Below, piece by piece: positions 21,989-34,777 of a stretch of 64,000 nt of DNA (position 1 is its first letter; every line of letters begins with the position of its first letter). This DNA is from Diogma glabrata (taxonomy: Eukaryota > Arthropoda > Insecta > Diptera > Cylindrotomidae), in contig OY856188.1 in NCBI GenBank assembly GCA_963693315.1, positions 100,497,462-100,561,461 on the forward strand, given 5' to 3'. The translations under genes and the position numbers were made by a program. Below the pieces are notes generated by a model. It saw only the letters and a list, made by a program, of their open reading frames with translations. It did not search any database and was not told the DNA's origin.

Positions 21989-22099
21989 GGAGGGGCTGAA
22001 ATTTCAAGCTCTGAGATATCAAGACTTCGGTCTGGGTTAAGGATTTTGATATAGTTTTCGGCAAAAATCTTTTATGAGGACATGGTTTTTAGTTTTTTC

Positions 22100-23285
22100 A
22101 AACAAAATCCTAAAAAAATTTCAAAAATTATTACAAAATCAAAGATTAAAACCATTTTCAAATATTCTAAAAATATTGCAAAAATTATAACAAAGTCAAA
22201 AATTGTAACTTTTCCAAAATTATAAAAATTAGAATAAAATCAAAAATTTTAAATTGTTCAAAATTCTAAAAATATTCCGAAAATTCCTACAGAATCAAAA
22301 ATTGAAACTTTTTTCAAAATTCTAAATATATATATGAAATTCAAAAATGCTATTTTTTTTCCAAATTCTAAAAATATTCCAAAAATTAGAATAAAATCAA
22401 AAATTTAAACTTTTTCTAAATTCTAATAATATTCCAAAAATTTTTAAAAATTCAAAAACTCAAACTTTTTCCAAAATTCTAAAAATATTGCAAAAATTAT
22501 AACAATATCAAAAATCGGATTTTTTTTCAAAATTATAACAAAATCAATAATTTAAAATTTTTCAAAATTCTAAAAATATGCCGAAAATTCTTAAAAAATC
22601 AAAAATTGAAACTTTTTTCAAAATTCTAAAAATATATACAAAATTCAAAAATTTTTTTTCAAAATTCTAAAAATATTCCAAAAATTAGAATAAAATCAAA
22701 AATTTAAAATTTTTCTAAATTCTAATAATATTCCAAAAATTCTTACAAATTCAAAAATTCAAACTTTTTCCAAAATTCTAAAAATATTGCAAAAATTATA
22801 ACAATATCAAAAATTGAAACTTTTTCCAAAATTATTAATATTATAATAAAATTAAAATTAAAAATTTTTCAAAATTCTAAAAATACTCCAAAAATTCTTA
22901 CAAAATCAAAAATTGAATCTTTTTTCAAAATTCTAAAAATATATATAAAATTCAAAAATTCTATTTTTGTTTCAAAATTCTAAAAATATTTCAAAAATTA
23001 GAATAAAATCAAATATTTAAACTTTTTCTAAATTCTAATAATATTCCAAAAATTCTTTAAAATTTAAAAACTCAAACTTTTTCCAAAACTAAAAATATTG
23101 CAAAAATAATCAAAAATTGAAACTTTTTCCAAAATTATAAAAATTATAAAATCAAAAATTTTTAATTTTTCAAAATTCCAAAAATATTCCAAAAATTCTT
23201 ACAAAATCAAAAATTGGAACTTTTTCAAAATTTCAAATATATTTCGAAAACTATAACAAATTCAAAAATTTACGTAAACAAACAG
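22100..23285. repeat. A-rich minisatellite inside family C
   Basis: About twenty imperfect units of roughly 55-60 bp with the scheme TTTTTCAAAATTCTAAAAATATTCCAAAAATTxTxACAAAATCAAAAATTxAAAC. The same unit type is found at 1290-1700. It is almost free of G on the given strand, giving strong strand asymmetry over more than 1 kb. Confidence 0.85.
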
Positions 23286-23739
23286 CTAAATTTTTTTTCC
23301 CAAAAAAATATCTAAAAAAATAAATGAAATCATTTTTTTGACAATATTTTTTTATGACAAACTGGTGCAATAAAACTCTCAGTAATAATAATTTCATGTT
23401 AATTATACACTACACATTTCATTTCATACAAATAACTAATTTTATTTTTTTCTAAAAAAGTAAATGAAAATCATTCTTTTGACACACTTGACATTATTTT
23501 TTGATTAACTTATAATTCTCAATAATAATAATAAAATTTAATGTCGTACAAATAATTTATTTTATTTTTCCAAAAAATTGGTTATAAAAATCTTTCTTTT
23601 GACACACTTGACATCATTTTTTTGACAAATTTATATTGCCATAATTCTCAATAATAATAGTAAAATTTCATTCCAAACAAATACTTATTTTTATTTTTTT
23701 CCAAAAAATTAGGTAAAAAAATAAATAAAAATCTTTATT

Positions 23740-24876
23740 CTCTTCCATTTAATTATATCAGCTTTATTTGTATGTTTTTTTGATAATAATAGTATGTATT
23801 ATGGTATCGTTTTCTAACCTATAGCCTAATGAACTTAACCTATTGTCTAATGAAAATTTTCCTATAAAAAAATTATCATTATTCAATTGGTATGATTCCA
23901 ATTGGTCAAATTGTTTTGATTTCATTAAAATTATTTTCAAATTATAATCACAATTGCTTTGATAAGTTTTGTTCAAAAATCAAATTTTGAGTAAAATTCT
24001 CTTATTTCGTTTAGTTGAACTTGGTTGATTGTATAAGAAGGGCGTTTTTTATCATCAGGGTTTTTTTATTAAGAAATTTGATTTATCAATTAAAACAATA
24101 AAGATTTATTGTTTTAATTGAAGAAAATGTTTTTATTTTTTATAATACACAATTCTTTGTCAGAGAATAAAGTATTGTAATCGATTCGTGAATAATGAAT
24201 TTTATTCTCTCGCAAATTAAAATTCTCGCTCGTGCCTCGCTAGAATTTTAAACTTTTGCTTGAGAATAAACTACTTCATTATTCACTCATTGATTAAACT
24301 ACTATTATTCTCTTCCATTTAATTATATCAGCTTTATTTGTATGTTTTTTCGATAATAATAGTATGTATTATTGTATTGTTTTCTAACCTATAGCCTAAT
24401 GAACTTAACCTATTGTCTAATGAAAATTTTCCTATAAAAAAAATTATCATTATTCAATTCGATTCCAATTGGTCAAATTGTTTTGATTTCATTAAAATTA
24501 TTTTCAAATTATAATCACAATTGCTTTGATAAGTTTTGTTCAAAAATCAAATTTTAATTTGAATTCTCTTATTTCGTTTAGTTGAACTTGGTTGATTGTA
24601 TGAGAAGGGCGTTTTTTATCATCAGCGTTTTTCTATTAAGAAATTTGATTTATCAATTAAAACAATAAAGATTTATTGTTTTAAATAAAGAAAATGTTTT
24701 TATTTTTTATAATACACAATTCTTTGTCAGAGAATAAAGTATTGTAATCGATTCGTGAATAATGAATTTTATTGTCTCGCAATTTAAAATTCTCGCTCAT
24801 GCCTCGCTCGAATTTTAAACTTTTGCTTGAGAATAAAGTACTTCATTATTCACTCATTGATTAAACTACTATTATT
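23740..24876. repeat. Tandem duplication, unit about 570 bp
   Basis: TCTTCCATTTAATTATATCAG begins at 23741 and 24311, followed by nearly identical sequence through AACCTATAGCCTAATGAACT and the final TTCACTCATTGATTAAACTA. It interrupts family C copy 2. Inverted pieces of the same unit flank it at 21055-21988 and 25385-25565, so this repeat has expanded locally in both orientations. Confidence 0.9.
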
Positions 24877-25384
24877 TGACACACTTTTTTTTGACAAACT
24901 TATAATGCTTATTTTTTTGACAAACTTATACTGCAATAATCTTGTTTTTGATTTCACATACCAATCCCGACCATCCAAATTTTTCCACATTCAATGTTCC
25001 TACTCATTATCACTTAAAATGAACGTTTTTTCAGCAAAAAATATGCATATTTCCTTGTTTTGACACACTTGACGATTTTTTTTGACACACTTCCGGTACA
25101 GTTATAGAACACATCGTCCTTTCGGCTCTTTCCATTGAGTAAACCTATTTTTAGAAGAAAATAAATTTTGAAATCCGTCCAGCGGTTTTCTAGATACCAT
25201 AGATTGTCACGGCCGGACGGCCAGACGGCCGGCCGACGAACAGACATACATTTTTTTTTTGCTTTTTTAGAATCAGTAGGTCCTAAAATGTCGAGAAATG
25301 CCAAAAAAGTGAGGGTAAGAATTTCACTTTTACCTCATGAATGTAATACTTAGGTCTTTCAGACCGAAGTAATAGTTTTAATAC

Positions 25385-25565
25385 AATCAAAACAATTTGA
25401 CCAATTGAAATCATACCAATTGAATAATAATAATTTTTTATAGGAAAATTTTCATTAAACAATAGGTTAATTTCATTTGGCTATAGGTTAGAAAACAATA
25501 CAATAATACATACTATTATTATGAAAAAAACATTCAAATAAAGCTGATATTAATAAACGGAAGAG
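25385..25565 (-). repeat. Inverted partial copy of the 570-bp repeat
   Basis: Reverse complement of about 23745-23945, sharing GAAAATTTTCATTAxACAATAGG and ATAATACATACTATTATTAT. It starts directly after the tail of family C copy 2. With 23740-23945 it forms a long inverted repeat about 1.4 kb apart. Confidence 0.8.
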
Positions 25566-25918
25566 AATAAAATTATTTTAAAACTAAATAGCCAGTGGAA
25601 TAATGGTTTTATCGACGAAAAGGTGGATAGGATGCTAAATGTATTCGAAAGTAGAATCGTAAAATTTAGAAAGTGCAAAACATTTACACAAATCAGTGGA
25701 GTGTAAGTCATGTTCTATCTAGCTCATGGCTCGAACAAAAAAAATTACAATCATCAATAAGAAAAAAATTGACGCAACACAATGAATAAGATTCCCATAA
25801 CAGAGCTGGTGAAATAATGATAATTGGTTTAAAAATTATAATGCAGAAAAAAATTTCCATGTGGTTAATCAAATGTATATATGTACATAGTTTTACAAAA
25901 TCAAATGTATATACATTT
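25566..25918. other. No recognisable content
   Basis: A+T-rich, short frames only. Confidence 0.4.
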
Positions 25919-26891
25919 TCCTATACATAGTTTTGCTGATGATAGCATGCATCATACATCTCATGAAGTACCTAGCATAGACTATATACACCGTAGCGCA
26001 CAGTGACTGTAGATCGAAATTATAGATTCCCTAAACACTGATCTTAAAACGATTATGGATTGGGGTATTGCTAAAAGTGTTGAAGTCAATACAAGCAAAA
26101 CACACTTTGTCACTTTTCTAGAATAACGACACCTAATTCTTTCTCCTTAACGATTGGTACTAAAGATCTTATGGAGAATGAGTCTGTCAGACTTCTAGGA
26201 GTTAAGATTGAAAATGATATGAAATGGCATTCTGATATTTTTAATTTGGCTAAGATCGCTGTCCAAAAATTAGGATTTGTAGGGCGATGTTGTAAGTTTT
26301 TTCAATAGCTTCTTTTAATATACATATAACTCCTTATTTACATATACGTCCTTATTTGAAATATTGTTCTCACATTAGGAGTGGAGCATATTTTAGTAGT
26401 TTAAAGTGTCTAGATTCTGTACAGCGAAGAGCTATTAAACTCATTGGCAACTCAAATCTTACTAACGAACTTGATTCCTTGCAGCACAGAAGAAATGTTG
26501 CTGATTCGACTACTTTTTACAAATACATTATGAATGAACGAGGATCTGAAGAAATCATATTGATTTTACCTTTATATGCAAACCTTTCGCGTTACACCAG
26601 AGCAACTGTAGCGGCCCATCCTTTGACGGTTCAAGTAATTAGGTGTAGAGCTGTAGCCTTCCAACGTGATTTTTTCAATAGAGTCGCTCATCTCTGGAAC
26701 GCCTTACCTTCGTGGGTTTTCCCTGATAACTTTAATCCTCAAGGGTTCAAAGTCAGCGTTCATAAATTCTTTAGAGAAACTTAATATACATTCTTCCATC
26801 CTTATCCCTAGTTGGCATGGGATCTTCGGATATTCAGAGACGTTAATTTATAATTTTTTTTAAATCAAACTAAACTTTAAATAAAAAAAAG
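25919..26891 (+). pseudogene. 5'-truncated CR1/Jockey-type LINE, copy 2
   Basis: Begins within reverse transcriptase motif C (FADD with flanking CCTATACATAGTTTTGC, matching 12548 onward) and runs to the same 3' end and A-tail as the 10.5-kb element. The thumb and C-terminal region is recognisable, with an uninterrupted 142-codon stretch at 26356-26784 ending in WNALPSWVFPD. Frameshifts and a small deletion lie upstream, near 26000-26330. It is a dead-on-arrival copy of the same or a close family. No clean TSD was found. Confidence 0.88.
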
Positions 26892-26949
26892 TAAACATTT
26901 TTAGAAACAGAAACATGAAGAACTATATTTGAAAAACTGTTAAATACAG

Positions 26950-27100
26950 GTTGTAAAAGTTCAATTACCATTGATGAAGTTTTAGCTATTTCACACAAAA
27001 GCGTTTTGGTAGTTTATTTGAAATCTGAAATTCAAGGTTGCGATGAGTTTATAACTTTTTATTGATGTTTACTTGTCGAATTAGAAGGAGCAACATCAGA
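26950..27100 (+). pseudogene. hAT-type transposase scrap
   Basis: One frame reads ISHKSVLVVYLKSEIQ, then, after an in-frame stop, LLVELEGATSE. This agrees with the hAT pattern in which a DExTDI-xxxKxLxVxxRY block is followed by FLxLxELxxTxAE, the region of the first catalytic aspartate. The aspartate itself is not evident here (IDEVLAIS replaces DExTDIS). Only about 50 residues remain, so the family call is tentative. Confidence 0.5.
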
Positions 27101-28860
27101 AATAATTTTTTATCCTAAATATCATTTCTCGAAAAACAAGACTTTAATGAAAAATATTTATTTTCCTATTAATTTATATCAAAAAACAAAATTTAGAAAC
27201 GCACAAATTTAAATTAAAACATAATCATAAATTTTAAACAAAATTATCCTGCTATGCGCATGTCAAGAAAAAGAACAAACTCTTTTGTAACTGTTCTGTG
27301 TATCCATTGTTCTATAGAAGAAAAACAGCAGATAAAATAGAAAATAGAAGAAAAGCCTCGGATACATTTTTCGTTCTATCGTGATTCATACAATACAAAC
27401 GACGTTATATCCTAGGATATATCTTCTATTCGCGTTCATACAATTGGCCCTAAGTGTTTGTTCTTACAAACGATTTCTCACTTGATTGCAGGGGTTTAAG
27501 TTGTGTTTTCTTCCATTTCATTCCCAATTTCTTAATAAATACGATTACGAGTATTTTACACTTCGTTATATTTTTCTATAAAAATTAAAACGTTACTTTT
27601 TCTATAAATCCACAAACTTTTGAAGTTTTTGTATCACTTATAGTTCAGAGCTATTCGGGAAAGAAAACATGAAAAGCTCTATACATTATTCAAGTTTTAC
27701 AAAAAAACTGTGTGGTGCAATATTCTAAAACACATTTTTAATGGATACTGAAGTAAAACCTTTGCATATGAAACCCTACTTAACTCGGTAAAAATGTAAA
27801 TTCTTAAGCACCTTATATCGCAGTCCGGTAAAACAAACGAAAATACCTATAGTTATTTTTGTATCCGTCATCTTGCGGGAACAGGTTAGCTTTATACGCA
27901 TCACAAATTTCAGGTTCATAGAATTTTTACTATACAAGAAACACACGTTTTTACCAATATTGTTTCGTGGAAAAAACGGAACTCATCAATTGTAGTTTCG
28001 AGAGATAAATTTTTGTTCGTTCAGAAAAACATATGAAAGCTCATTTGCTGTTAGACAATAGTAATAGTAATTTCTTGAATTGCTCCATTTTATTAATTTC
28101 GGACACATATTTTGGAAACACCATGGATTTAAAATTTCAGGAATCGATTTTCGAAGTTGATGTGCGTGATATAGAATCCGAAAAGAATTTTGAATGTAAT
28201 TGCCGCCAAAACTGAAAGTGGATTCAGCACAATGAATAATATAATTTATGACAAGAGAATTTCTGTACTAATAAAAACAACAAGTCATTTAATATGAAAA
28301 TCGGTTAAAGATTTGAATGCACCTTGTGTTAAATTATGGTTGAGGCAAGAGCATAACCTGCCAACTGCCAAGTGATGCGCATGTTAAAGAATAGAATCAG
28401 CTTTTATTCTGCCGCCCCAAAATATAAATTTTATTTGGGAATTAGATTTTTAAAAATATTTTAATTTGATTTATTTTAGATTTTCAACACTGATATATAC
28501 TTTGTATTTCTTACAAATAATTAGATATAGATAATTAGATCGATGTAGATAAATAATTAGATATATATATATATATAAACTATAGTTTGAAACATATCTA
28601 CAATAGATTTCTAAGCGGAACGGTTGTTAAACATCTCGAATATCCCCACTGAATATACGGAAGCGACCACGGACGTTTCGGTAACAACAGCGAGTACGAC
28701 AACATCGCTTGAATAATTATTCGACCAAGCTGGCTCCAAAGTTTTTACCAGCCATCATAGAAAGCAAGGTTGGTTATGTTTTGTACAAATGTACGAATTT
28801 AGATGGTAAAGCCATGGGATCTTACCATGCATAAAGATAATAAATTATGAAAGTTCTCGT
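27101..28860. other. No recognisable gene
   Basis: Lower A+T extremes than neighbours but no shared repeat or domain noticed. A short ATATAT run lies at about 28561-28578. Frames are under 65 codons and look random. Confidence 0.45.
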
Positions 28861-28865
28861 TTTAG

Positions 28866-29178
28866 ACCGAGAGCCCGCAATGGCCTTAACCTTCGTTATT
28901 TAAATAACCTTCGTTATTTTATAAAAGCTGAAAGTTTTTCTGCGCATACCCCCTCAGGTAGGAACGATTAGTGACATATGAAGTTTGGATCATGGTGGCT
29001 TTGGCAGGGAGCAGGTAACAGAGGGGCCTCCAAAGTTTCGTGAAAGTATTAAAAGGTAAATTTTTTACATATTCTTCGGGATAGTATTAGAAGTCACGTC
29101 ACCCATTGCCAGACACTTACTATCGTGGTAAAGACTTAAACTTTAACAAATTGATAATGTTTAAGGGTGTCTGGAAGG
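28866..29178. mobile_element. Foldback element family A, left arm copy
   Basis: Matches the left arm of 17705-18268 from the terminus AGACCGAGAGCCCGC to the centre, and continues a few bases into the right arm (AATGTTTAAGGGTGTCTGG) before ending. An extra CTTCGTTATTTAAATAAC near 28905 is a short internal duplication. Confidence 0.85.
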
Positions 29179-30424
29179 GGGGTCTATTTTATTTTAGATC
29201 CATGTTACATTATTTTGTAATAGTCTTCTTAGTTTTAGGTTTCTCTTAATTTATTTAACTTATTGGTCTATTTATTTTTTTCTTGGTCTTTTGTTACATT
29301 AATTTTTTTGTTTTATTTTACTTTATTTTTCTATTGCCGTTTTTTTTTAATATTTACTAACCTTAATTACTTTTTTACCCTGATTGGCTTAATAAATCAC
29401 GCAGAATGCTTAACATATTAACGTATTCCGGTTATATGTGTGCCGTTTAAGACTTTACCTTCCCATATTCATTTCCCATTTCCCTACCAAAATTTTTACT
29501 ATTTTCTGAACAGTTCTCACCCATTATCACCAATAGCAAATATTGATTCTTTATGTACCTGAATTTGAATTTTGTTACTTGAGGGCACTGTCCAGCAAAA
29601 GGCAGTAGTTTGTTTTTTTTTTCGTTTGGGGAACCTGATGCACGTAGAAGGAGATAATAACTCAAATCTGCCATTAGTTCCACTTCCACATATAATTGCG
29701 AAACAGGGCTCCCAAGGTATGGGACTTCATTTTATGGTCATGATAGTCCATATTTTTATCCTTCATTACAATATAACTTATTTAATTTTTCAATCTCCAC
29801 TTGTACCTATCATTTGATTCATTCACATACTAACCAACTTTGTACTGCGACTTTAGGTGTTGTTGTCGTGTTAAGACCCTGTGTGTCACAACTGGGGATT
29901 TTCTTCGAGATGTGACAGGAAAAACGATAATTTAATACTGCTGTTCAACAAGCCCTTCTACGGTGAAGGATACGGGTGCAAATGATAGTCGGTAACATCA
30001 AGAATTTATTTCTTCAACCTCTTCATTTTTCATCACAATACAATTTGCTGTTAAGTGGTTATCTCGTTGTGTACATTCATTTCAGTCGATTCATCTCTTT
30101 TCTTGGTATATGCAAGTTTGGTCTTCTCAACCAACTGTTAAATAGTGTTTCATTGTCAACACTGATTTCATTTATTACAGCTCTGTAACGACCGAAATCT
30201 GTTCTTTAGACATTTTCTTTTAAAATCTAAAACTGTTCTCACAATCATTTCGTTCTCACTAACATTCATTTCGTACTATCAAACAATTTAAGATTCATTT
30301 ATTTCCTAAAATATATCTGTCTGTTTCTGACGTTCCACTGTAATGCATACTTTTCATTTTAAAACTTTTAACTGTTCTTATATTTCGAAACCAGTAGTAT
30401 ATATTTAAGCGAACAAAGGAAATT
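29179..30424. other. No recognisable gene
   Basis: T-rich to 29420, then more balanced sequence. I tested both strands by eye for LINE, Penelope and transposase motifs and saw none. Confidence 0.45.
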
Positions 30425-30955
30425 CTATAGTAATATTGGATGAGAAACAGTATGTGGAAAGAGTAGAACGTGTGATAGCGGCAGGACCACACACAGAGTA
30501 CATATGCAAAAACAGTAAAACCAGGAAGCCATTACCAAAAATGGTTAAAAAAGAAACAGCAGCTTTTTTAGAAGAGGAACGTGAAATACCGCATCTGCAC
30601 TACAAAATAATCGTTTCATCGTTTAATCGGTTTCCTTTGATGTTACTGCGTTATATCCTACCGTTCCAGTATATATAGCCATTGACTGCCTAGTTAACCA
30701 TCTTATAATGCAGAATATCACAAAGACAAAAATAAATTCAATCCGTAAAGGCACTACAAACTGCATGGAACAAAATTTTTTCAAATTTCGAGGAATGGTA
30801 TGTAAGCAACGTTTCAGAACAAGTATGGGGAACAAGAGCGCACCATACCTAAACAAAAAGTTTTATGTAATTTTGAAAAAAGAATGGAAGAATCGTCTGA
30901 TTTGTTTCCCAGAATATGGAAAAGATTGTAACGTCGAGAATTCTCATAAATAATA
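30425..30955 (+). pseudogene. Penelope-like retroelement, 5' part of reverse transcriptase (relic)
   Basis: Three ordered blocks in different frames fit Penelope-like elements. First, GNSIVILDEKQYVERV matches the conserved KGNAxVxxDxxxYxxK region. Second, near 30625-30690, VSFDVTALYPTVPV matches reverse transcriptase motif A (SFDVxxLFTNVP). Third, from 30756, CMEQNFFKFRG then RFRTSMGN matches the xxxxYFxFxGxxYxQxxGxxMG block. Frameshifts separate the blocks and a deletion removes most of the stretch between the first and second. The next expected block lies at 32130. The element is dead. Confidence 0.78.
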
Positions 30956-30959
30956 TTAA

Positions 30960-32125
30960 AACCAATTTCTATTCTTTTTTCCATTCAATCAAAATATATT
31001 TCCATCATTTCATTTCATTTTTACAATCATAACAACTTAAAAAAAAATTTTCAAACTATAACGAACAGCCTCAAATTCAAATATAACAACAAATAGATAA
31101 AAGAACTCATTATTTATGTGTTTTAACGAACATATATTGTTGCTCAACGTTGATTCATATTTTTTGCTTAATATGAAGTGTCAGAAAAAAACCACATTTT
31201 TTTGATTTGGACTCGATGTTTGATTTTCAAGCGAATAAAATTAAATTTTCTCTGATGGGGATTCCATTTTTGGTCGGCTTGCAAATTAGTAGTCAAAAGT
31301 TGAAACAAATAAGCTTGAAAAACGTTATTTAAAATAGTTTTGCAAACAATTGAAAATATGTGGTAACAGCAATAAATAGCTTAATAAACAAATGCTTTAT
31401 TTTTATCATATCAAACAAAAATATATTTTTGTTTAATTACTGTCAAAATCAAAATGGTTTAAATGTTTGAGTTTTATTTAAAAAAAAAACAATAATGAAT
31501 AAATTGAATAGAAAACAAAAAACATAATTTGGAAATTAAAATCCTTTAACCACAAAATAGTGAATGTTTGTATACGTTGAACATATTAAATTAAAATGTT
31601 GGAAAATCTACGCATAAATTATTTCTAATAAAATTGAAGTCAAGCTGTATATTAAGTTAAACTTACTAAAAGCAATAAATGTTGGAAAACCTACGCATAA
31701 ATTATTCCTAACTAGCTTGGAGTTAAGCTGTATAAAGTAGTTTAAGAGAAATGGAAACATTTAGAGGAAATCATTGAAATAGGAGACAGGGCTGACAAAG
31801 CATTCAGTAAAAAAGTTGGGAAGTTGGATTTCGCTGGCTGATCATCATTCTTCAACAATTTATACAAGTCAGTTCTTTTTATGTTTTATTTTTTTCATAA
31901 TCATATTATATATAAATATTTCTATAATTTGAATGAGTGAAATGTTAGGTTAGTAATTCATTTCCGATAAGAGATTTCCAAGATCCAGATGCGTCTGGAA
32001 CAATTCGTTCCCGGTAAATTTATTTTATAATTTTTTTGTTATAGATCTAATAGAGTTAATTTGTTAGTAAAAGTTCAAGCCATTCAAAGTGGCGAGATTA
32101 CATCTGGCTCCGAATCAGAGTTAGA
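30960..32125. other. Unidentified 1.2 kb between two Penelope blocks
   Basis: It lies between the MGN block and the YxDD block, which are normally close together, so it is probably inserted DNA. It contains an 83-bp tandem duplication (31596-31678 and 31679-31761, both starting ATGTTGGAAAA and ending near AAGCTGTATA). No TIRs or protein motifs are visible. Confidence 0.5.
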
Positions 32126-32129
32126 TAGT

Positions 32130-32620
32130 GTTTCAAGATACGTAGGGGATATATTCGCTGTTATAAAGAGGGAAAACCAACATAAATTTTAGAGTGTTTG
32201 AACAGACATCATCCTACCATAAAATTACAAAAGAAAAAGAAATCCATAAAACTCTATCTTTCATTGATTTGAAAGTGATACGAGTAGGCGAGTAGTCCAG
32301 CTAGTCACAAAAGCATAACATAAAACCATATATTAAGTTAAAACAGACAGAGAAAATCCAGCAAAAAAATGCAGAATATACCAAATGCTTGTAAAGATTG
32401 CTGCGACAAATATATTGGTCAGACATCGAGAAAATTTGAAGCCGATTTAAGAAACATCGAAAAACTGTTAAGCAGAAAGATGTAAATAAATCCAGTGTAG
32501 CAAATCATATAGCAGAATTCAACACATAGAATCGATGAGCTGAACTCCAAAATCATAAAAAATAATGAATAGTGACGAGAAATTAAGTAACATCATTTAA
32601 TTCAAAACAGACCGCAACAC
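32130..32620 (+). pseudogene. Penelope-like retroelement, YxDD block and GIY-YIG endonuclease (relic)
   Basis: SRYVGDIFAVIKR at about 32134 is the Penelope catalytic block RYVDDIFxI with the first catalytic Asp changed to Gly. LSFIDLKVIRV follows after a frameshift, fitting LPFLDVxVxR. After a deletion, from about 32375, IPNACKDCCDKYIGQTSRKF fits the GIY-YIG nuclease core, which in this class is IPCxxCxxxYIGxTxRxL, and SVANHIAEFN-like sequence follows. Penelope-like elements are the retroelements that pair these two domains. Many frameshifts make it non-functional. Confidence 0.78.
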
Positions 32621-32682
32621 TCGAATCCATACCTGGTTTTAAATCACTCTATCAAATTTGACCTAGTGTCATTAAGCGGTGG

Positions 32683-33055
32683 GTATAGATTATATCTGTT
32701 TCATGAGAAGCATGAATCGTGCTATCATCAGCTATGGATTTGATGAATCGTTGAGTTATACTTTTTCAAATCCTTTGGATGTATCCAGAGGAGCACTAAA
32801 TGTCTCACCATAGCTTTCAAGCGAATTGTTCCAGATATGTGTCATAAAGAAAGTAAGTCTCTCGTCGCTCTTTCCTTACGGAAGCCGTACTGTCTTTCAT
32901 TAAGCATTTTTTACGACTTAAGAAGATCATAATATTAAAATTTATTATTTTATTAATGCGCAAATGTGACGCAAATGTTTTAAGAATAACTGGAGGAGCT
33001 CTATCTGATCCAGATGCCTCATTAGCATTAATTTGTAAAGTCATTTTTAAAATGC
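32683..33055 (-). pseudogene. CR1/Jockey-type LINE fragment with internal deletions
   Basis: Read on the minus strand, LQINANEASGSD and PPVILKTFA match the region before the first reverse transcriptase motif of the 10.5-kb LINE. The text then jumps to NFNIMIFL and LMKDSTASVRKER, and, after a frameshift, reaches a remnant of motif A. After another deletion it ends with ADDST and ASHE from motif C. At least two internal deletions remove the NYRPI and PQG motifs. It is a separate, older insertion than the plus-strand copies. Confidence 0.78.
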
Positions 33056-33059
33056 TAAA

Positions 33060-34777
33060 AATTAAAATAAAATTTAAAAATTTTTCTGCGTGCGCCTCTG
33101 TATATAACTATGAATTTTTTAATTGTACAGAAGTAGTTGTTGTGTTTTATATAATATTTATACAATAATATAACTTAAAATAAGACCTAATAAAGAAAAT
33201 AACTCTAAAATAGATTTATTGGAATTAAAATATTATATTTCATTGGTTGTTAAAGAAAACTGCATCATAGAAAAAACAAAGACGATTTCCTCTAAAATGA
33301 AACGATTTAAATTTAAAACAAATATAAATGAATAAAACAGAACTAATTAATTTACAAATTAATATAATACAAAAAATATCATTAATACAAATATATTCCA
33401 TATCAACATTTTTTCTATGTTCTTTTCAACTCAAATTGATTTAAGTGTAGTAAAGTAAATTGATTTCAAATTGATTTAAGAAAGTGAAAAAAAAAACTTT
33501 TAGCAGTTCTATAAAAAAAATAAATTACAATGCAGAAGTTGTACTAAAATTTGTAGTTTTGCATTAAAATTAGTGTAAATGCAACATTTGCTCAAACATT
33601 CAAAGCTTGTATTTAAAACTCGCATGAAACTCGCATGAAAAGAAAACTATACATAATTAGTAAAATAAAAAAAAACTTTCCTTAATTATAAAAATTATCA
33701 CTTATTAAAAACTACTTTATTTTGACAGTTGTCAATGGGCCTCAATATATTTCCTCATATAGTCAGAAAAAAAAATTAATGAGAAGCTTGCCATCTGTTC
33801 TGTAAATTGTGAGCGTTTTCGTTTACATCTGCATCTCTTATTTTGCACATTAATTCTCGTGCACATCGAGAAGCTATAAGAAAAATTAAAAAAAATTAAA
33901 CCTCCTCCCACCCAAGCCTGCTACGTAAAACTGGCCTCCTAACAGCTATTCTACAAAATACAAATGCAGATTGCATCAAAATTCATACAACCAAATATAT
34001 TTTATATAAAAAATTTTAATTTTAAATTTATCAATGATTTCATTTTATTATTTTAACTATTGACAAATTTATACATTTTTTAATGCTATTAAATTAAAAT
34101 ATATTATAACAATTGTTGTTTATTATCAAAATTAATTTATTTATTTTCTATATAATATAACTGTATCAAATAGCTTTGCACCATATTTAATATTTTATGA
34201 ATACAATTTTATTTTAGTTTTTTATTAAAATTACAATTTTTATTCTCTATTATATATCAAACCAACAACCGATTGCTTTCTTACTTAACATTCATCGAAC
34301 AAAATGATAAATGAGATTGTTTTCTTATTTTGGATTAAAGATTAACTTAAAAATTTCGCTTCTTATTCATTCTTTCATTTGTACGTACTGTATATATGCA
34401 ATGCTGCTGGTTTTGTTTCATAAAAACATAAATAAAATAGAAAAAAAATAACATAAAAATGAATGAAAAAAATCGATCAAGAATTTGTATTTTTTATTGA
34501 GTTCCAAAAGCCGCAATGTCATGTTTTTTGTATTTAAAAAAAATTAATTTTGTTCTGTGATTATCCTTTTGTTTTATTTATAGTCGATTACACAAAATTG
34601 GTTTTAATTTTACTTGGTGGAGTGATATACTCTTTTTTATAATAATTGCGTGGTATTTGATTACTGATTAATATTGTAAACATATTATTGTAGGTAGAAG
34701 ATGTTGACAGTTGAACGTCAGTCAAAACAGTTAAATCACTAATAAAATAAAATTATGATAATCACTTATTGCTTTAC
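33060..34777. other. A+T-rich stretch, nothing recognised
   Basis: Very A+T-rich with short frames. No repeat shared with the rest of the window was noticed. Confidence 0.5.

Larger units (their letters stand above)
21989..25370. repeat. Composite dispersed repeat family C, copy 2 (expanded)
   Basis: Head at 21989-22100, long A-rich tandem block at 22100-23285, ~120-bp repeats with CTTTTGACACACTTGACAT at 23320-23735, then an intruding tandem duplication, more of the TTGACACACTT repeat, and a tail at 25085-25370. The tail holds a GC-rich GACGGCCAGACGGCCGGCC run, GTCCTAAAATGTCGAGAAAT and a final GGTCTTTCAGACC hairpin. The order agrees with copy 1 at 825-2430. No coding sequence is seen. Confidence 0.8.
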
